Source of the DNA: Trichobilharzia szidati
Lineage: Eukaryota; Platyhelminthes; Trematoda; Strigeidida; Schistosomatidae
Direction: 5' to 3'
DNA length: 64,000 nucleotides
NCBI GenBank assembly: GCA_944472155.2
Contig: OX235275.1
Location: forward strand, 58,731,228-58,795,227
The stretch's first letter is position 1; every line of letters begins with the position of its first letter. Both the position numbers and the translations under genes were made by a program. The notes under the pieces are model-generated. The model ran no database searches. It worked only from the letters and a program-made list of their open reading frames with translations, and was not told the DNA's origin. This document shows, piece after piece, positions 22,272 to 34,019 of this stretch.

Positions 22272-22509
22272 TATTTTATTCCTTTACATTCCCAGTGGAA
22301 TATATTGGCTTCAAGCTAGAAATTTGAAGTTTCGGTAGCAGTGGTGTTAATTTTTACGAGATGGGGTTGCTAGCTTCATGCCCAACCTTCCCTCTTTACT
22401 GATCTCATTACTGGCTTGATGAGGTAAAGGAGTGCGTCGGCCGGGGATCGAACGCCGAACAACATGTGGTGTGGTTGCTGAGCATTCTACCGCTGTGCCA
22501 CCGACGCAC
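22272..22509 (-). mobile_element. SINE-C copy 2 with almost complete tRNA-like head
   Basis: The reverse complement of 22425-22509 reads GCGTCGGTGGCACAGCGGTA, then GCGTTCGATCCCCGGCCGAC, with 7-8 bp acceptor-type ends still complementary (GCGTCGG/CCGACGC). It strongly resembles tRNA-Gly (GGTGG...AGTGGTAGAA...GTTCGATTCC). The 11-bp target duplication AAACA(R)TGTAC lies at 22261-22271 and 22510-22520. Confidence 0.85.
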
Positions 22510-22520
22510 AAACAATGTAC

Positions 22521-22802
22521 CCTGCCGTTGTCTCAGCGAGACTGTTTAACAAAAGAGACTTAGTTACTAAGTTGAAGACAGATGTCAACAATGTAACTGA
22601 TAGTGTGTGAAAAAGTGGAAATTTAGCTGATCAGCTTACACAAACTACTTCTAGGCAGGGAGTCAAGGGTTCGAATCCCTATCCAACAATATCAGCCAAT
22701 CAAACAACAATAAGCGTTGCTCATAGTCTCTTACACATAGATCACACTTGGGTAACAGGATCGTAACAACCTAGTAAAGTTTGAAATAAAAAAGAGTACT
22801 GA
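22521..22802. other. End of CR1 copy 2 and unassigned sequence
   Basis: The first about 100 bp belong to the CR1 copy. The remainder has GGGTTCGAATCCC near 22667, a B-box-like remnant of a tRNA-derived repeat that I could not extend. Confidence 0.35.
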
Positions 22803-23217
22803 CAACTGTCAACAGCTGCCACCTTCGCTGGCTGACCTCATAGTGAAGATAAAATGGCCAGTCGGCCAGCCATCTGGCCAGAAAGAATTAGCAACAAGAA
22901 ACTCTGGCTGGGAGCAAACCAACAGACAAGAACCGATCGCTCAACAAATATGTAGGAGAAAATGGAGATAGATAGATCGAGCATACATTGAGTAAACCGT
23001 CGAATGACATCGTGAAAATCCACGCTCCATCATTCAGGTAGATACCGAATGGGTCTTCGATGAGAGGGCAACGTGGAGGAGATAGTGCATTGGGGAGAAG
23101 GAGATGAGAGAGTTTTCGCAATCGTGCATCCAGCTGAAGAGGACACCAGAAAATAGAAGAAAGTCAAGGTGTGTTGTTGAAGCCCTGTGTTCCACTTGGA
23201 ACCAAAGAGAACAATAA
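22803..23217 (+). mobile_element. LINE-A copy 6, 3' end
   Basis: It encodes in broken frames the family C-terminus (SQQLPPSLADLIVKIKWPVG-like, RKWR(W)I(D) region), then the CACTTGGAACCAAAGAGAACA 3' end with (AAT)n. The flanks AACTGTCA and AATTGTCA suggest an imperfect target duplication. Confidence 0.75.
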
Positions 23218-23859
23218 TAATAATTGTCATATAATACTAGCAACTCAGGATGTAAGTATTCAGTTTGAAGAGTTTTCGGGGGCACATTTCCTGTGATGCA
23301 GAGATTTCAGTAACTTTCAGGAGGTAACATTTATGAAATCAGATTCACAGTTGATCAGAAATGCCTATTAGAAATTTGAAAAGCCTGATTACTAAACATA
23401 GAATATTCTATAAGTATAACTCCATTATGAATAAGATTTTATTTTAATAAAACACACAGTGTTGTTATACACTAAAATTCACTGATGTCACCCACTTATC
23501 TTCAAAAATATAATGGAGACAGATATGTGGATGAGCAATAATAAGTTGCGCTCGAAACATCATTGGTAAATACCACTGTACAAGACTGTGTGATTCATCA
23601 AAATAAAATCTGCACAGTAAGGAGACGACATGTTAACCTGAGGCCGAGGACTTCGGTCCAATCAACCAACAGGAAAGTTCAATCTAAACCACATAACTAG
23701 CGTTTTATTTTCTTATTTAAACGCAGTCATTCACTAACAGAGTGATACTCACTAACTAACTCACATAAACGTCTACTCCACACTTTTACTCTGACGTCCT
23801 TGAGATTATTATTATTCTTCCAGTATGAAGTTTATAATCAGCATAAATAGAATTTAGTA
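23218..23859. other. Interval with a hammerhead-like remnant and a SINE-Sma tail
   Basis: Positions 23528-23558 read GGATGAGC ... GCTCGAAAC, a hammerhead-like stem-core remnant of the kind near PLE ends (compare 46925-46960). Positions 23625-23700 match the SINE-Sma tail (ACATGTTAACCTGAGGCCGA). The rest is unassigned. Confidence 0.45.
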
Positions 23860-25012
23860 TAAATGTCAAACTGTTAATTTCAGCTTAAGATGTAAACGAC
23901 AGTTAAAAGAAGCCATCGATTCTCATGACAGTTGTAAGATTGATGACAATGATATAGGAATTAAATCAGAAATTAAGTATCTCGGACTTATTCTCTCTTC
24001 TGATCTCTCCTGGTCTTCCCATGTCTCAACGATCTCCAGTAAAATATTCCGCCTGACATTTTACATTAGGAAGTTAAGGCACTCGGGTATAACTCAACCC
24101 CTCCTCTTACAGTTCATAAACTCTTGCATCCTACCTATTCTTCTTTATTGTTCACCACTGCTTATTCTTTCCTGGCTCGCTTAAAAAGGACTTTGTCACA
24201 ATTCGTAGAATGCTGAAGACTGTCAGTAGGATGAGTGGTGTCCCAGTGGACTACATAGTTAACGTCGTTGTCAATAGGCACTTGACTTCGTGCAGTAAAT
24301 TTGCTAAAGGGATTTTGTCTGACTTGGAGCATCCACTTCACCCTCAGCTTTCACCTTGCATCTCCTCAGGTAGAACAAGAAGTAACTTCAGAAAACTGTA
24401 TGCTCGCACGTCTAAGTATAAAAATTCTATGATACCATACTTGGCACGTATTTTATGTGATGAAAATAGCGTCAGGCAAGAATTGACTAACCTTTTTTCA
24501 TCTAGTAAATAAACAATCTCCTCCATCCATCCTTATATACCTTCAAGTTTTACTTTTAGTAATTCTATTATATTTATGGTCCTGTTGATTCTTTGTTTTC
24601 ACTTTCATAACTGCAAACACCAACTTATCTCTATGACTGCTGTAATTTTTGTTTTTTTCCCTCACCATATCATGTAAAGAGAACATTATATTCAATATTT
24701 TTAATCATGCAAGGATTTGTATACCGCATCGACAATACTGTGTGAAACAAGTCCACGGAAATTTCCACTTGTATTATTATCATTACCTTAGCTGCTATCA
24801 TTATTATTAATTCCATTTTATATGCTGCATGTTTTTTATTTTTTATTTTTTTATATTAACCCTATTGTAAATGTAGAAAAGTTTTCTCTGTGATTAATTT
24901 TATTTATAAATTGAGGAAATTAGATGCAATATTACTGTGATTAATGCTGAAAATTCCATTCTGTATCACAAGTACTGTTTTTGGAATAAAGTAAATTATT
25001 ATTATTATTATA
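23860..25012 (+). mobile_element. CR1-like LINE copy 3, 3' end
   Basis: Coding blocks in order: KSEIKYLGLILSSDLSWSSH, KIFRLTFYIRKLRHSGITQP and LQFINSCILPILLYCSPL (region after the RT catalytic site). After a frameshift comes the 100-residue frame 24210-24512 with LKTVSRMSGVPVDYIV and IPYLARILCDEN, ending at a stop. A 500-bp 3' UTR ends in (ATT)n at about 25012. The N-terminal half is missing. Confidence 0.8.
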
Positions 25013-25267
25013 TGATTCATGAGATTTCATTACTATATACATATACGTTGTCATTCATAATCATTCACTCTGTAATAATATTGGTGTTCAATTTAGTATT
25101 ACATTTATGCATATTACCACATACGCCTACACATATATTTTGGACTATAATCTTTCAACAGTAATCTATTTGCAAATAACTTTCGTAATTCTGATCTCAA
25201 TGGTTCGATGTTAGTCTTTTAAAAGCCTCTAATGTTGTTAATATCAATCATTCTTTCATTATTATTA
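25013..25267. other. AT-rich unassigned interval
   Basis: Nothing recognised. Confidence 0.3.
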
Positions 25268-25443
25268 TGATATCTTGGCGATTTCTAAGAAAATATTCCG
25301 TCTTACCTTCTACATCAAGAAGTTAAAAAATTCTAGTATAAACCAACCCTTACTCCCACAATTCGTAAACTCTCGCATTCTGTCTATTATTCTCCATTGT
25401 TCCCCCTTAGTTTTTCCCGGGCTACTGAAGAAAGGCTACAACA
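25268..25443 (+). mobile_element. CR1-like LINE fragment
   Basis: It encodes SKKIFRLTFYIKKLKNSSIN and QFVNSRILSIILHCSPLVFP, directly matching the corresponding block of CR1 copy 3 at about 24030-24175. It stops abruptly at the left border of the palindrome. Confidence 0.75.
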
Positions 25444-25497
25444 TATTTGTAAAAAATTATATTTGTAATATCTCAGTGATATTGAAATGAGTAATTC

Positions 25498-25539
25498 CAA
25501 CGTTTCGTTCGGCAATCTGGTCCGAACTTCTTCAGCGAA
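25498..25539 (-). ncRNA. Hammerhead-like motif, left arm (faces left)
   Basis: It is the mirror copy of the motif at 26536-26577: CTGAAGA at 25529-25535 and GAAA at 25503-25506 on the minus strand, with the same 6-bp stem II. Confidence 0.5.
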
Positions 25540-26535
25540 ATTAATCAAAATTAACATAATAGAGGTTTTACATATAAAAGGCACATCTTTTTAAAAACTT
25601 TGTCCAATCATGATTCATAAACACAAGTATTAACAAATATAATCAACAAAATTGTATGAGCTGTGATCAAAAATTTGACCTCGGACTTACAAATATTGGT
25701 CTACCTTTGTTAAACACTTTAAACAGAGTGTGTATGTGTGTGTGTGTGTGTGGGTAAACAGTTGTAAAACATTTCTTAACGTCTCTATAGGAAGATATAG
25801 ACAATCAGGAATTTGACCAAGTATTATTAATTAGTGATACATATCCATTTTTATTTATTAATCAGGATTTCCTATGCATCAGCTAACATCAAATGTTCCT
25901 GTCCGTTCAAACTGCTAGTATCTAGAATTTTATGGTTAGTCGTATTTTCAAAATTATGGTGTTTAGGATTAGAGTTTAGTTTAAGCACATCCTAAATCCG
26001 TAGCTGTCGAGTCACCTGACAACTCCAGTAGGTCGAATAAAGCAGCTCAATCTTCAGAAAGAAGGCAAATCAATAAGTTCGACAGGGTGCTTCTACTAAA
26101 CTCTAATCCTAAACACCATATTTTTGAAAATACGACTAACCATAAAATTCTAGATACTAGCAGTTTGAACGGACAGGAACATTTGATGTTAGCTGATGCA
26201 TAGGAAATCCTGATTAATAAATAAAAATGGATATGTATCACTAATTAATAATACTTGGTCAAATTCCTGATTGTCTATATCTTCCTATAGAGACGTTAAG
26301 AAATGTTTTACAACTGTTTACCCACACACACACACACACATACACACTCTGTTTAAAGTGTTTAACAAAGGTAGACCAATATTTGTAAGTCCGAGGTCAA
26401 ATTTTTGATCACAGCTCATACAATTTTGTTGATTATATTTGTTAATACTTGTGTTTATGAATCATGATTGGACAAAGTTTTTAAAAAGATGTGCCTTTTA
26501 TATGTAAAACCTCTATTATGTTAATTTTGATTAAT

Positions 26536-26577
26536 TTCGCTGAAGAAGTTCGGACCAGATTGCCGAACGAAACGTTG
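26536..26577 (+). ncRNA. Hammerhead-like motif, right arm (faces right)
   Basis: The core CTGAAGA (26540-26546) is followed by one extra A, a perfect 6-bp stem GTTCGG/CCGAAC with loop ACCAGATTG, then GAAAC (26569-26573) and GTTGG. PLE pseudo-LTRs in many animals carry CTGAAGAAG...GAAACGT-type motifs of this form. Stems I and III are not well defined from one copy. Confidence 0.5.
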
Positions 26578-26749
26578 GAATTACTCATTTCAATATCGCT
26601 GAGATATTACAAATATAATTTTTTACAAATGTCTACTTCTCATTCGGCGCCCAAATATTTTAGAACTATTCGGTCAAATCTTGACGACAGTTCATTTGAA
26701 GCTACAACGTATTATTGTATTATTATAGAAGCACTGATTTGACAATAAT

Positions 26750-27685
26750 GTTGAATATTTGGACAATGATTTTAGGATAATTAAGGTCTGTCTTGCTTCT
26801 CCCGAACCTGGCCGGCCTTGATATCATCAGCCGTGCTGCCTGTTGTTGAAAAGAAACTGTTGTGGTGGTAATTGAAAGAGGTGAATTCCTTCACATCGCT
26901 CCCGTTGGTGGTGATTGACGCTTGTTGTTGTTGTTGTTGTTGTTGATGATGGTGGTGGTGGTGGTTAGGTATCTATCTCCATGGCCCCCCTGCGCCTAAT
27001 TTACTGGCCAATCGCAAAAGCCGAAACATTTAGAAAGGTCTGCCTTGTGATGACTAGCATCCAACCTTAACCCGGAGAATCAGTCCAGTCACTGTGGAAG
27101 CTTCAAAGCACAGGATAAAATGATATCTAAGAATCACTTCAAGAGGGAGGCATCAAATTCACTTGTGTACTGTGAATCTTGGATTTTGAGTTGGAAAAGT
27201 TTGTTGTTGGTAGTGTTGCTGCTGTTATACGAATTCGAAATATGAACTGAAATTTAAATGGAGTTGTTGGAGCAAGCAGATGGTGAGAAATAACATTTTA
27301 GCGTATCTCAGATTGGAACGATTTTCTTCGGAGTTTTACTATGTGATTCAAAAGCCTTGAAACTATATGATGTTTGAGGTACACCAATCCTGACTTTGTT
27401 CTACTATCAAATACAAGTTTTTTGGAGATTACATGAAACCAGATAAAAATGAGCAAGGAAAACACTACTATCGAATAAAATGAGCCATTCTTTATTATTC
27501 AGGATATTTCGTACTGTCGCTTACTGAGTACTTTCCATTAGTGAATCCCTCTATCCCACACATTCTTGTCCTAGGAGACGTCACCATATATATATATATA
27601 TATATATACTGCCTTTATCTACATTCACCAATCGCACACACCACAATGTTGTCATAGTACGCCCGCAGTGATAAATTCCTCTTAC
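26750..27685 (+). repeat. Third partial copy of the duplicated module, inverted against 29530-30440
   Basis: It runs parallel to 52870-53700 and antiparallel to 29530-30440. It includes the AACCCGGAGAATC block, the GGTGAGAAATAACATTT block and the GAGACGTCACC-(TA)n block at about 27570-27607. Positions 26760-26990 are a reverse LINE-A remnant with a (TTG)n expansion near 26925. It abuts arm 1 at about 27686, forming a tail-to-tail junction. Confidence 0.75.
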
Positions 27686-27941
27686 ATACTTGAATATCAT
27701 TCATTGATCATCAAGTCCAAATTAACAGAATGAAAGACCTGCCAGTGCTGAAAATTCTGTTAAAATGTAGAAGGGGTTAAAAGGGGTCTACGACAATGGA
27801 TAGAGAGTTGATAGAAACAGGTTATAGAGAAATGAATCACAAGGGTAGTTAACAGATTTCTAGTTCATTGAAACAATTCCCACTATAACCCGCCACAGTG
27901 ATTATGGTCCAATCGACGGATAATAATGAAATAGGAGAGGT

Positions 27942-28290
27942 TGTGGTGAGATTTGTCTGCAACGCGAAATTGTAAAGAACAATCTACGTCAGTGTTTATA
28001 TCCCGAATTGGGGTCATGAGAAAAAAGAAGAACAGAGCCAAACCTTGAGGAACTCATCAACCAATCACAGCAGACCTAACGTGTGCAAATACGATTCACA
28101 GATATATAGATGACTTTGTAAGCAACGGTCACAAGCAGTACAGAATAATCTTCAGCAGGAAAAAACAATCAGAAGACGTTGCTTTTCTGCTAACAATAAC
28201 GCTAATAATAGTGTACATAAAAATCTACAAATATGTGTTGATTTTCTCAATACACGATCTGTTGCCTGGCCTTTGCCTTCTGTCGTTACA
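27942..28290 (+). mobile_element. Solo LTR, family 1, copy 3 (349 bp), with empty site elsewhere
   Basis: It starts TGTGGTGAGATT and ends GTCGTTACA. A 4-bp target duplication, AGGT, lies at 27938-27941 and 28291-28294. The homologous site in arm 2 (minus strand near 55005) reads GGAGAGGTAACC with a single AGGT and no insert, which confirms both ends. TATAAAT-type and AATA-signal elements are present but mutated. Confidence 0.9.
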
Positions 28291-30184
28291 AGGTAACATA
28301 GCTGTTGATGAGCTTGATTTTAGCAGTAAAGGTGGCCGAAAAACTAACAAGACTGAAAACCGTTTGCAGACTGGGATCTGCAGGTGACAGCTTTTCAGAT
28401 GAGTGAACTGGAAGGAAACTGCTTTCTATGAGAGAAAAAATAAGACACGGGTGGAGGAACTGCTATTAATAGTGTCTAACTTACCACTAGTACTACTAAC
28501 ACATCGAGTTTTGATACAAGGGACAACAAAAAATGTCTTTACTCCAGATGATGTGTAGGGGGAATCTAACACCGCAGGCGTACCATGACAACACCGTGGT
28601 GTGTCCTATTTATGACAGGAGATAGAGGCAGTATATATAAGGTGACGTCTCTTAGGAGAAACACTTGTGGGACAGAGAGATTCACGTCTGAATTGGAAAT
28701 CAACAAGCAACAGAACGAAATATCCTGCTGGTTGATATCAGCAGCGTAGAACTACTCATCTATTTGAGGAAGTAGTATATAGTTGACATTCAATCTATGA
28801 ATTTCTGAAAAACCGTAAATTAGACTGGAGTTGGTTGGTTCCATTTCTCCAAGTAAATCCACTTTATTATTAGTCATACTTTTAAAGTGTATTCAATTTT
28901 TCACTTTATTTGATCACTAAAATGCACAACTGGAATCGTTTCTAGATTTCAGTATGTCTTGTCAATCTACAGGAGTCCGTTGACTTTCTTAAATCTTGTT
29001 ATCCTGTTCTATAACATAGTTATCCAGAATTTATAGGCTGAGGAAATTATAATTCGCTTGTATTTCCAAGGCGTACTCATTGCTTCCTTCGCCTTCTAAA
29101 AGATTACGTCACAGTACTCAAATATCATTGATTTTTAAATTGAATTTACTTCGGTGAAACACCAGTTAGTGTTGAATGCCCTCTTAAGAGGTCACAGGAA
29201 GGGGATTTACGACGATGAACAAGGAGGCCATAGAAACAGGTCCATGGTAGATGATTCACAAGGGAACTGACTCACTAGCTTATCAGTTTATTCACTGCAT
29301 CCCTGTTTATACTGACCACTATTTCCAGTTCACCTGAATCAACAGATATCACAGAATTAGCGAAAGCCACAAGATGGTATGAAACAATACCGAAAATGCA
29401 ATCCAGAAAATGGCATTTGGCGTGTGAAGGCCATTTAGGTTTATAATGGATCAAATAGAAGAATGTTTCAGTGCAGGAGATAACAAACAATTCATTACTC
29501 CAGATGATGTGTAAGAGGAATCTATCACTGAGGGCGTACCAAGACGACATCGTGTTCTGTCCTACTTATGACAGTAGATAAAGGCAGTATATATAAGGTG
29601 AAGTCTCCTAGGACAAAAATGTGTGGGATAGAGGGATTCACTAATGGAAAGTACTCAGTAAGCGACAGTACGAAATATCCCTAATAATAAAGAATGGCTC
29701 ATTTTATTTGATAAAAGTGTCTCATTGCTCAGCTTTATCTGGTTTCATGTAATCTCCAAAAAACTTGTATTTGATAGTAGAACCAAATCAGGATTGGTGT
29801 ACCTCAAACATCATATAGTTTCAAGGCTTTTGAATCACATAGTAAAACTCCGAAGAAAATCGTCCCAGTCTGAGATACGCTCGACTGTTATTTCTCACCG
29901 TCTGCTTACGTCAACAGCTCTATTTGAATTCCATTGATATTTTGAATTCGCATAACAGCAGCAACACTACCAACAATAAACTTTTCCAACTCAAAATCCA
30001 AGATTCACAGTACACAAGTGAATTTGATGCCTCCCTCTTGAAGTGTTTCTTAGGTATCATTTTATCATGTGCTTTGAAGTTTCTTCAGTGATTTGAGAGA
30101 TTCTCCGGGTTAGGGTTGGTTGCCAGTCGCACGGTAGACCTTTCTAAAGGTTCCGAATTTTGCGATTCTCCAATAAAGTAGGCG

Positions 30185-30850
30185 GTGGAGGCCACTAATA
30201 CCTACCACCATCAACAACAACAAGCATCAATCCCCCTCAAGGAGATCCTCTTTGTTACTTACCACTATGGCAGCAACAGTAGGATGCTTGATTGGTATCA
30301 GGGCCAACCAGGATCAAAAAAGTAAGATAGACCTTCATTGTGCTGAAATCAGTTTTCAAGTCTTCAACATTATTGACAAATCAGTGCTTCTATACTGGCT
30401 AAACAAGTGGCACACAAAACACCAAAGGCCTTTCTAACGGGCAACTGCAAACGTTCAGTAGCAGCAGCAGCAGCTATCGCTTCACAATGAATGTCAGATG
30501 ACCTGACAGAAACTATACGTGAATAGGATCTGCGCTTACTAGGAAACGGACCGTCAAAGAATCTACCGCCTAAGGAAATAAGCTGAAAGAGATGAAGATG
30601 AATGAGACACACACTAAGGAGGAGACCGGTGAGTGATGTCACGCACTAGGCAACTCCTTGAATGGAGTTCCAATGGAAAAAGACGAACTGCGCATCCAAG
30701 GACGAAATGGAGGAGAACATGTGAAAAGGAGATGATAGCTCATGGCTGATCGTGAAGACAGCTAAAAAATACCACCACATGCATTAGTTTAAAATAACGA
30801 CATCCAGCGAATGTCCCTTGTTCCACTCGGAAACACAAGAGAACAACACT
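30185..30850 (+). mobile_element. LINE-A copy 7, old
   Basis: A degenerate C-terminal region and the 3' end GTTCCACTCGGAAACACAAG lead into AAT-rich DNA. Counterpart copies lie at 52435-53040 and 26760-26990 in the duplicated modules, so this insertion predates the duplication. Confidence 0.6.
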
Positions 30851-31849
30851 AAATGGTATTAATTATAATAATCATAAGGTGCTTAAAATCAAATAAGACC
30901 TTATTCACCTATTTTACTCACACGTCGTGTTATCGTTGACTATCATCACTACCATGGAAAAGTGTTCCTCATATGACTTCTCAAGTAAAATCAACTGATT
31001 GAAAACGTGTGACATGCTTCTAAACATAAACAGAGCTCTGCATCTATGCCTACTTGCTTGCTTACTATGCTCTATTAATATTTACAACTCAATCAACAAT
31101 CGGATCAATATATTTTCTGCTTTTAACACGTGGACATTCTTATTCTGCGTGCTCATTCTTCACTGCTTATCTAAACAGATGTTTACACTGCTACATTCAT
31201 CCTGACTGACTATCTCTCATTCTCTCTCTGTAAGTGTGTGTATCTGAGAAATAATTATGCAAAATGTAAAACGTCAGGTCAGTTTATTCTACTCAATGGG
31301 GGGAGGGGTAAGAGTAAAAGCTAAAAGTGACCTAATTTCCACAATTCTTATACTTATATTGATGTGGCTGTGTTCTCTGAGCTGATTAGTTGTTTAATTA
31401 CCAAGATGCGATTGTCCTTCTACACAACATCACTTCGGCGACAGTTTTATTACGAATTGGACTGTTGTGAATCCCTTCTCCATGAATGATAAAGGTTTGT
31501 CTCTTCCGACAACGTTTGTTATGGTTGGTCGCTATATACGATAATATGGCTATTGGATAACATATCTCATCTATGAAGAGGCACCAACTGCTTTATCCAG
31601 TAGATATCAGGGCCTTTCATTAAATACGCCATAGAATATCAGCGTGATTTCATGAAAATTCAATGGGACACGTTTCACTCTTGAACCTACTGCCTCCTTT
31701 AATCCATTACAACATTGCGCAGATATTAGTATCAGATCTGATTTTCTGATGAAAGTGTAGCAAATGCTGCACACTTCAAGAATATAATGCTAGAGATAAT
31801 ATGTATGTCAGAAAAGAACATTCAATGCAACATTTCATTTGAAAAGCAT
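30851..31849. repeat. Unique part of arm 1 with no identified gene
   Basis: It is paired with 51420-52430. It includes the mirrored frame 30999-31205, which is AT-rich and of uncertain meaning, and a G-rich run at 31296-31308. Nothing else is recognised. Confidence 0.5.
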
Positions 31850-32590
31850 TATTATTATTATTCCATTGCGTTCCAAGTGGAACATAGGGGTTCACCAAGA
31901 CATCTCCATTTTGTCGGATTCTTTGTAGTCCTCTTCATCTGGCCCTACAGCTGCCCACAATTTTTCATCTCCTCTTCTCATGACCTCTTCCATGTCACTC
32001 TCGAAGTGATGTCCCACTCATCGTTTCCCATTTGCACTCCACTCCAGCAATGGCCAAGCTGGCACGCGATATCATTCGACGCGTTCTCTTCAGTGTGTGT
32101 GTGTGTGTGTGTCCAAGACATCTCCAATTTATTCTGTAGATTTGTTGAACCCGTTCTCTCCTGTTGGTTCGTTCCAGCCATTTCTCGTTGCCAATCCTTT
32201 CCTAATAGCAATCTGATGTTGGGCAAGGAGTGAAGCCAGCTGTTAATAAAAGTCTGCAATTGGCAGTTGGAAGTACTCTCTGTGAAACACTCACCAGGTT
32301 TCCGACTAATACAGAAGAGGTGACTGACTGACTGGCTTAACATTGGTGCTGAAAATCCGAATGTCCATGTTTGTACTGGCTGAGTGGAGGACATTTTTAA
32401 ACTGATTTCAGGGTGGTGAAGCTGTGACTCGTCTTTCCGATAATGGTTGTGACATCCTTATGTGTGCCAGCTTCCGGTAGTCGAAACGTTGATGGCTGTC
32501 CAGATGAGTGAAGCAAGTTACCTGTTTCGAATTCCTCCCGCTGATAGTGAGTGGTGCTGGTTGTTATTGATCTTGGTTGGTTATTTTCAT
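31850..32590 (-). mobile_element. LINE-A copy 8, predating the duplication
   Basis: A reverse LINE-A with the tail side at 31850 (TTCCAAGTGGAACATAGGGG) runs through C-terminal and linker blocks to about 32590. It pairs with 50690-51420 of arm 2. A (GT)n tract lies at 32093-32112. Confidence 0.75.
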
Positions 32591-32591
32591 C

Positions 32592-32850
32592 AACTCAGTG
32601 GAAACATCATCAATCCTTGAGGAATGCAGGAACATCCAGATGATGAGTCCCAAATAAGACGAAATGCGCATTATCCTGGATTCCACTGCTAGTCACCATC
32701 GACCAATTAAATTATAATTACATGCCTAGACATCTTCAAAGCATCTGCACAAGAAACCAACAGACATGTCAACCTGAGACCGAGCACTTCGGTTCAATCA
32801 CTCAATCGATGGGCAAAATCTAAAATTCAATGAAATACGTAATTTGCTGA
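32592..32850 (+). mobile_element. SINE-Sma copy 1 (lacks the tRNA-like head)
   Basis: It contains GAGGAATGCAGGAACATCC, the hammerhead, the TGGATTCCACTGCTAGTCACC block and the tail through CCTGAGACCGAGCACTTCGG. Its left edge coincides with the end of duplication arm 1. Confidence 0.75.
32634..32681 (+). ncRNA. Schistosome-type hammerhead ribozyme, core-mutated
   Basis: Stem I ATCCAG/CTGGAT is intact. The core reads ATGATGA where CTGATGA is expected (C3 to A at 32640). Stem II is GTCCC-AAATAA-GAC, core GAAA is at 32661-32664, and ATC precedes the expected cleavage site after position 32675. This is the known schistosome Sma hammerhead scaffold. The C3 change predicts loss of activity. Confidence 0.75.
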
Positions 32851-33059
32851 CAAATTTTTGACAGATTCATTTTATTGCTAAGTCACTTCTTAGGAACACG
32901 CGGGAATCTTACTCTAAGAGAGTACCAATCAATGTTTTTTTTGAAACTTCCGAAGCCACCACTGTATAAAAAAAGGAAGCTTGTTCAATCACTAAGCTAG
33001 CAGTGGACTTGATCTGTCTTAACACATTGTCTTTTAAATGTATTATTTCTTTTATAACC
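32851..33059. other. Unassigned interval
   Basis: Nothing recognised. Confidence 0.3.
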
Positions 33060-33295
33060 TTTTTATTATTATAGGGAATATGGGGCTTCAAGCTAGAGGT
33101 TTGAAGTTTCGATAGCAGCGGTGTTTATTTTTACGAGGTAGGGTTGCTAGCCTTATGCCCCCCCACCTTCCCTCTTAAGAAGTTCTATTACTAGCTTAGC
33201 GAGGTAAAGGAGTGCGTCGACAGGGGGTTGGAACCCGCACTATGTGCAAGGTCGGCGAGCGTCTTAACCACTGTGCTACCGACGAATATATTACG
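33060..33295 (-). mobile_element. SINE-C copy 3
   Basis: Reverse copy with tail GGCTTCAAGCTAGAGGTTTG, body landmark GGGTTGCTAGCC and tRNA-like head (GGTAGCACAGTGGTTAAGAC). The B box is degraded. Confidence 0.75.
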
Positions 33296-33548
33296 TAATT
33301 GGTTATCTATATTTCATATGATTCCTGAGTTAACTGTGCAGTCCCCCACATATCTAACAAGCTAACCAGAGGTCACTGTTTCACTAGAATCATCACCACG
33401 AGTATCACCCAGCTGTGATGTGAATGAATGTATGCATGAATGACATGTTACTGTCAAGTTATCAGAACATCAACTTCTCATCTAAGACTTTGACTGTCAA
33501 ACCTGATGATATTGAACTCGATGGAGAATAACAGATTGTTAATTTGTA

Positions 33549-33980
33549 TTGAACTTGGTGGGTCACAAAGAATATTTCCAACAGCCTGTTACAGACCTTT
33601 ATCAACAACTCTCTTCGCTCTATACTACTGAAGATCAGATGGCCGGAAAGAATCACAAACAAGAAACTATGGGAACAAACAAAAGAAGAACCAATCGCCC
33701 AACAAATATGCAGGAGAAAGTGGAGATGGATTGGACACTCGCTGAGGAGGCCACTGGGTGACATCGCGCGTCAGGCCAGTGCTCGAGTGGAACCCGAAAG
33801 CGAAGAGGCGAGTGGGACGTCCAAGGGTGACTGAGATGGAGAAGGTCGTGTGAAGAGGAGTTGAAACAGTATGAACTAACATGGATGCAGGTGAAAAGCA
33901 CAGCAGAAGATAGAAACAAGTGGATACGTGTGGTTGAAGCGCTATGTTCCACTAGGAACCCAAGGGAAAATTAATAATAA
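33549..33980 (+). mobile_element. LINE-A copy 9, with empty site in the opposite arm
   Basis: A 432-bp 3' fragment carries VTKNISNSLLQTF-type sequence in broken frames, KWRWIGHSLRRPLGDIARQA-like sequence and the GGAACCCAAGGGAAA end with (AAT)n. A 9-bp target duplication, TAATTTGTA, lies at 33540-33548 and 33981-33989. The opposite arm (minus strand near 36680) has the uninterrupted site GTTAATTTGTAGTG. Confidence 0.9.
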
Positions 33981-34019
33981 TAATTTGTAGTGAAAGTATC
34001 TGTGATGGACTTCGCTGTT

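Larger units (their letters stand above)
20935..22620 (-). mobile_element. CR1-like LINE copy 2, split by LINE-B and SINE-C
   Basis: Segments 20935-21299, 21736-22260 and 22521-22620 align in order with the CR1 copy at 13.6-14.2 kb and 15.1-15.4 kb in the same orientation. An example is the shared CAGGAAAG block at 21285 and 13948. Removal of the two TSD-bounded insertions restores continuity. It contains no intact frame. Confidence 0.65.
25445..26630. repeat. Palindrome with two 544-bp, nearly identical ungapped arms
   Basis: 25445-25988 is the reverse complement of 26087-26630. Paired positions always sum to 52075, so the arms carry no net length difference, including an equal-length (TG)n/(CA)n microsatellite. 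I saw only a few base differences. The spacer is 98 bp. A 48-residue frame is mirrored in both arms (starting MPFICKTSIMLILINFAEEV), but it runs through the hammerhead-like motif and is probably not a gene. Possibly a PLE pseudo-LTR pair. Confidence 0.9.
27686..32590 (-). repeat. Arm 1 of a 4.6-4.9 kb inverted duplication
   Basis: The whole arm is the reverse complement of 50690-55262, with ordinary substitutions and small indels. I followed paired landmarks along the full length, including TCACAGAATTAGCGAAAGCC (29350 and 54010), ACATCGAGTTTTGATACAAG (28500 and 54785) and the 60-residue mirrored frame starting at MLLNINRALHLCLLACL (30999 and 52269). A solo LTR in this arm is missing from the other. 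No host gene is recognisable inside. Confidence 0.9.

Noticed and set aside
22425..22509. Functional tRNA-Gly gene on the minus strand
   Set aside because: The acceptor pairing and boxes are good, but the anticodon arm is lost, and it is fused to the SINE-C body within an 11-bp target duplication.
25445..26630. The mirrored short frame of the palindrome as a conserved protein
   Set aside because: It overlaps the hammerhead-like motif, and identity between arms is equally high in non-coding parts, so conservation of the frame carries no information.
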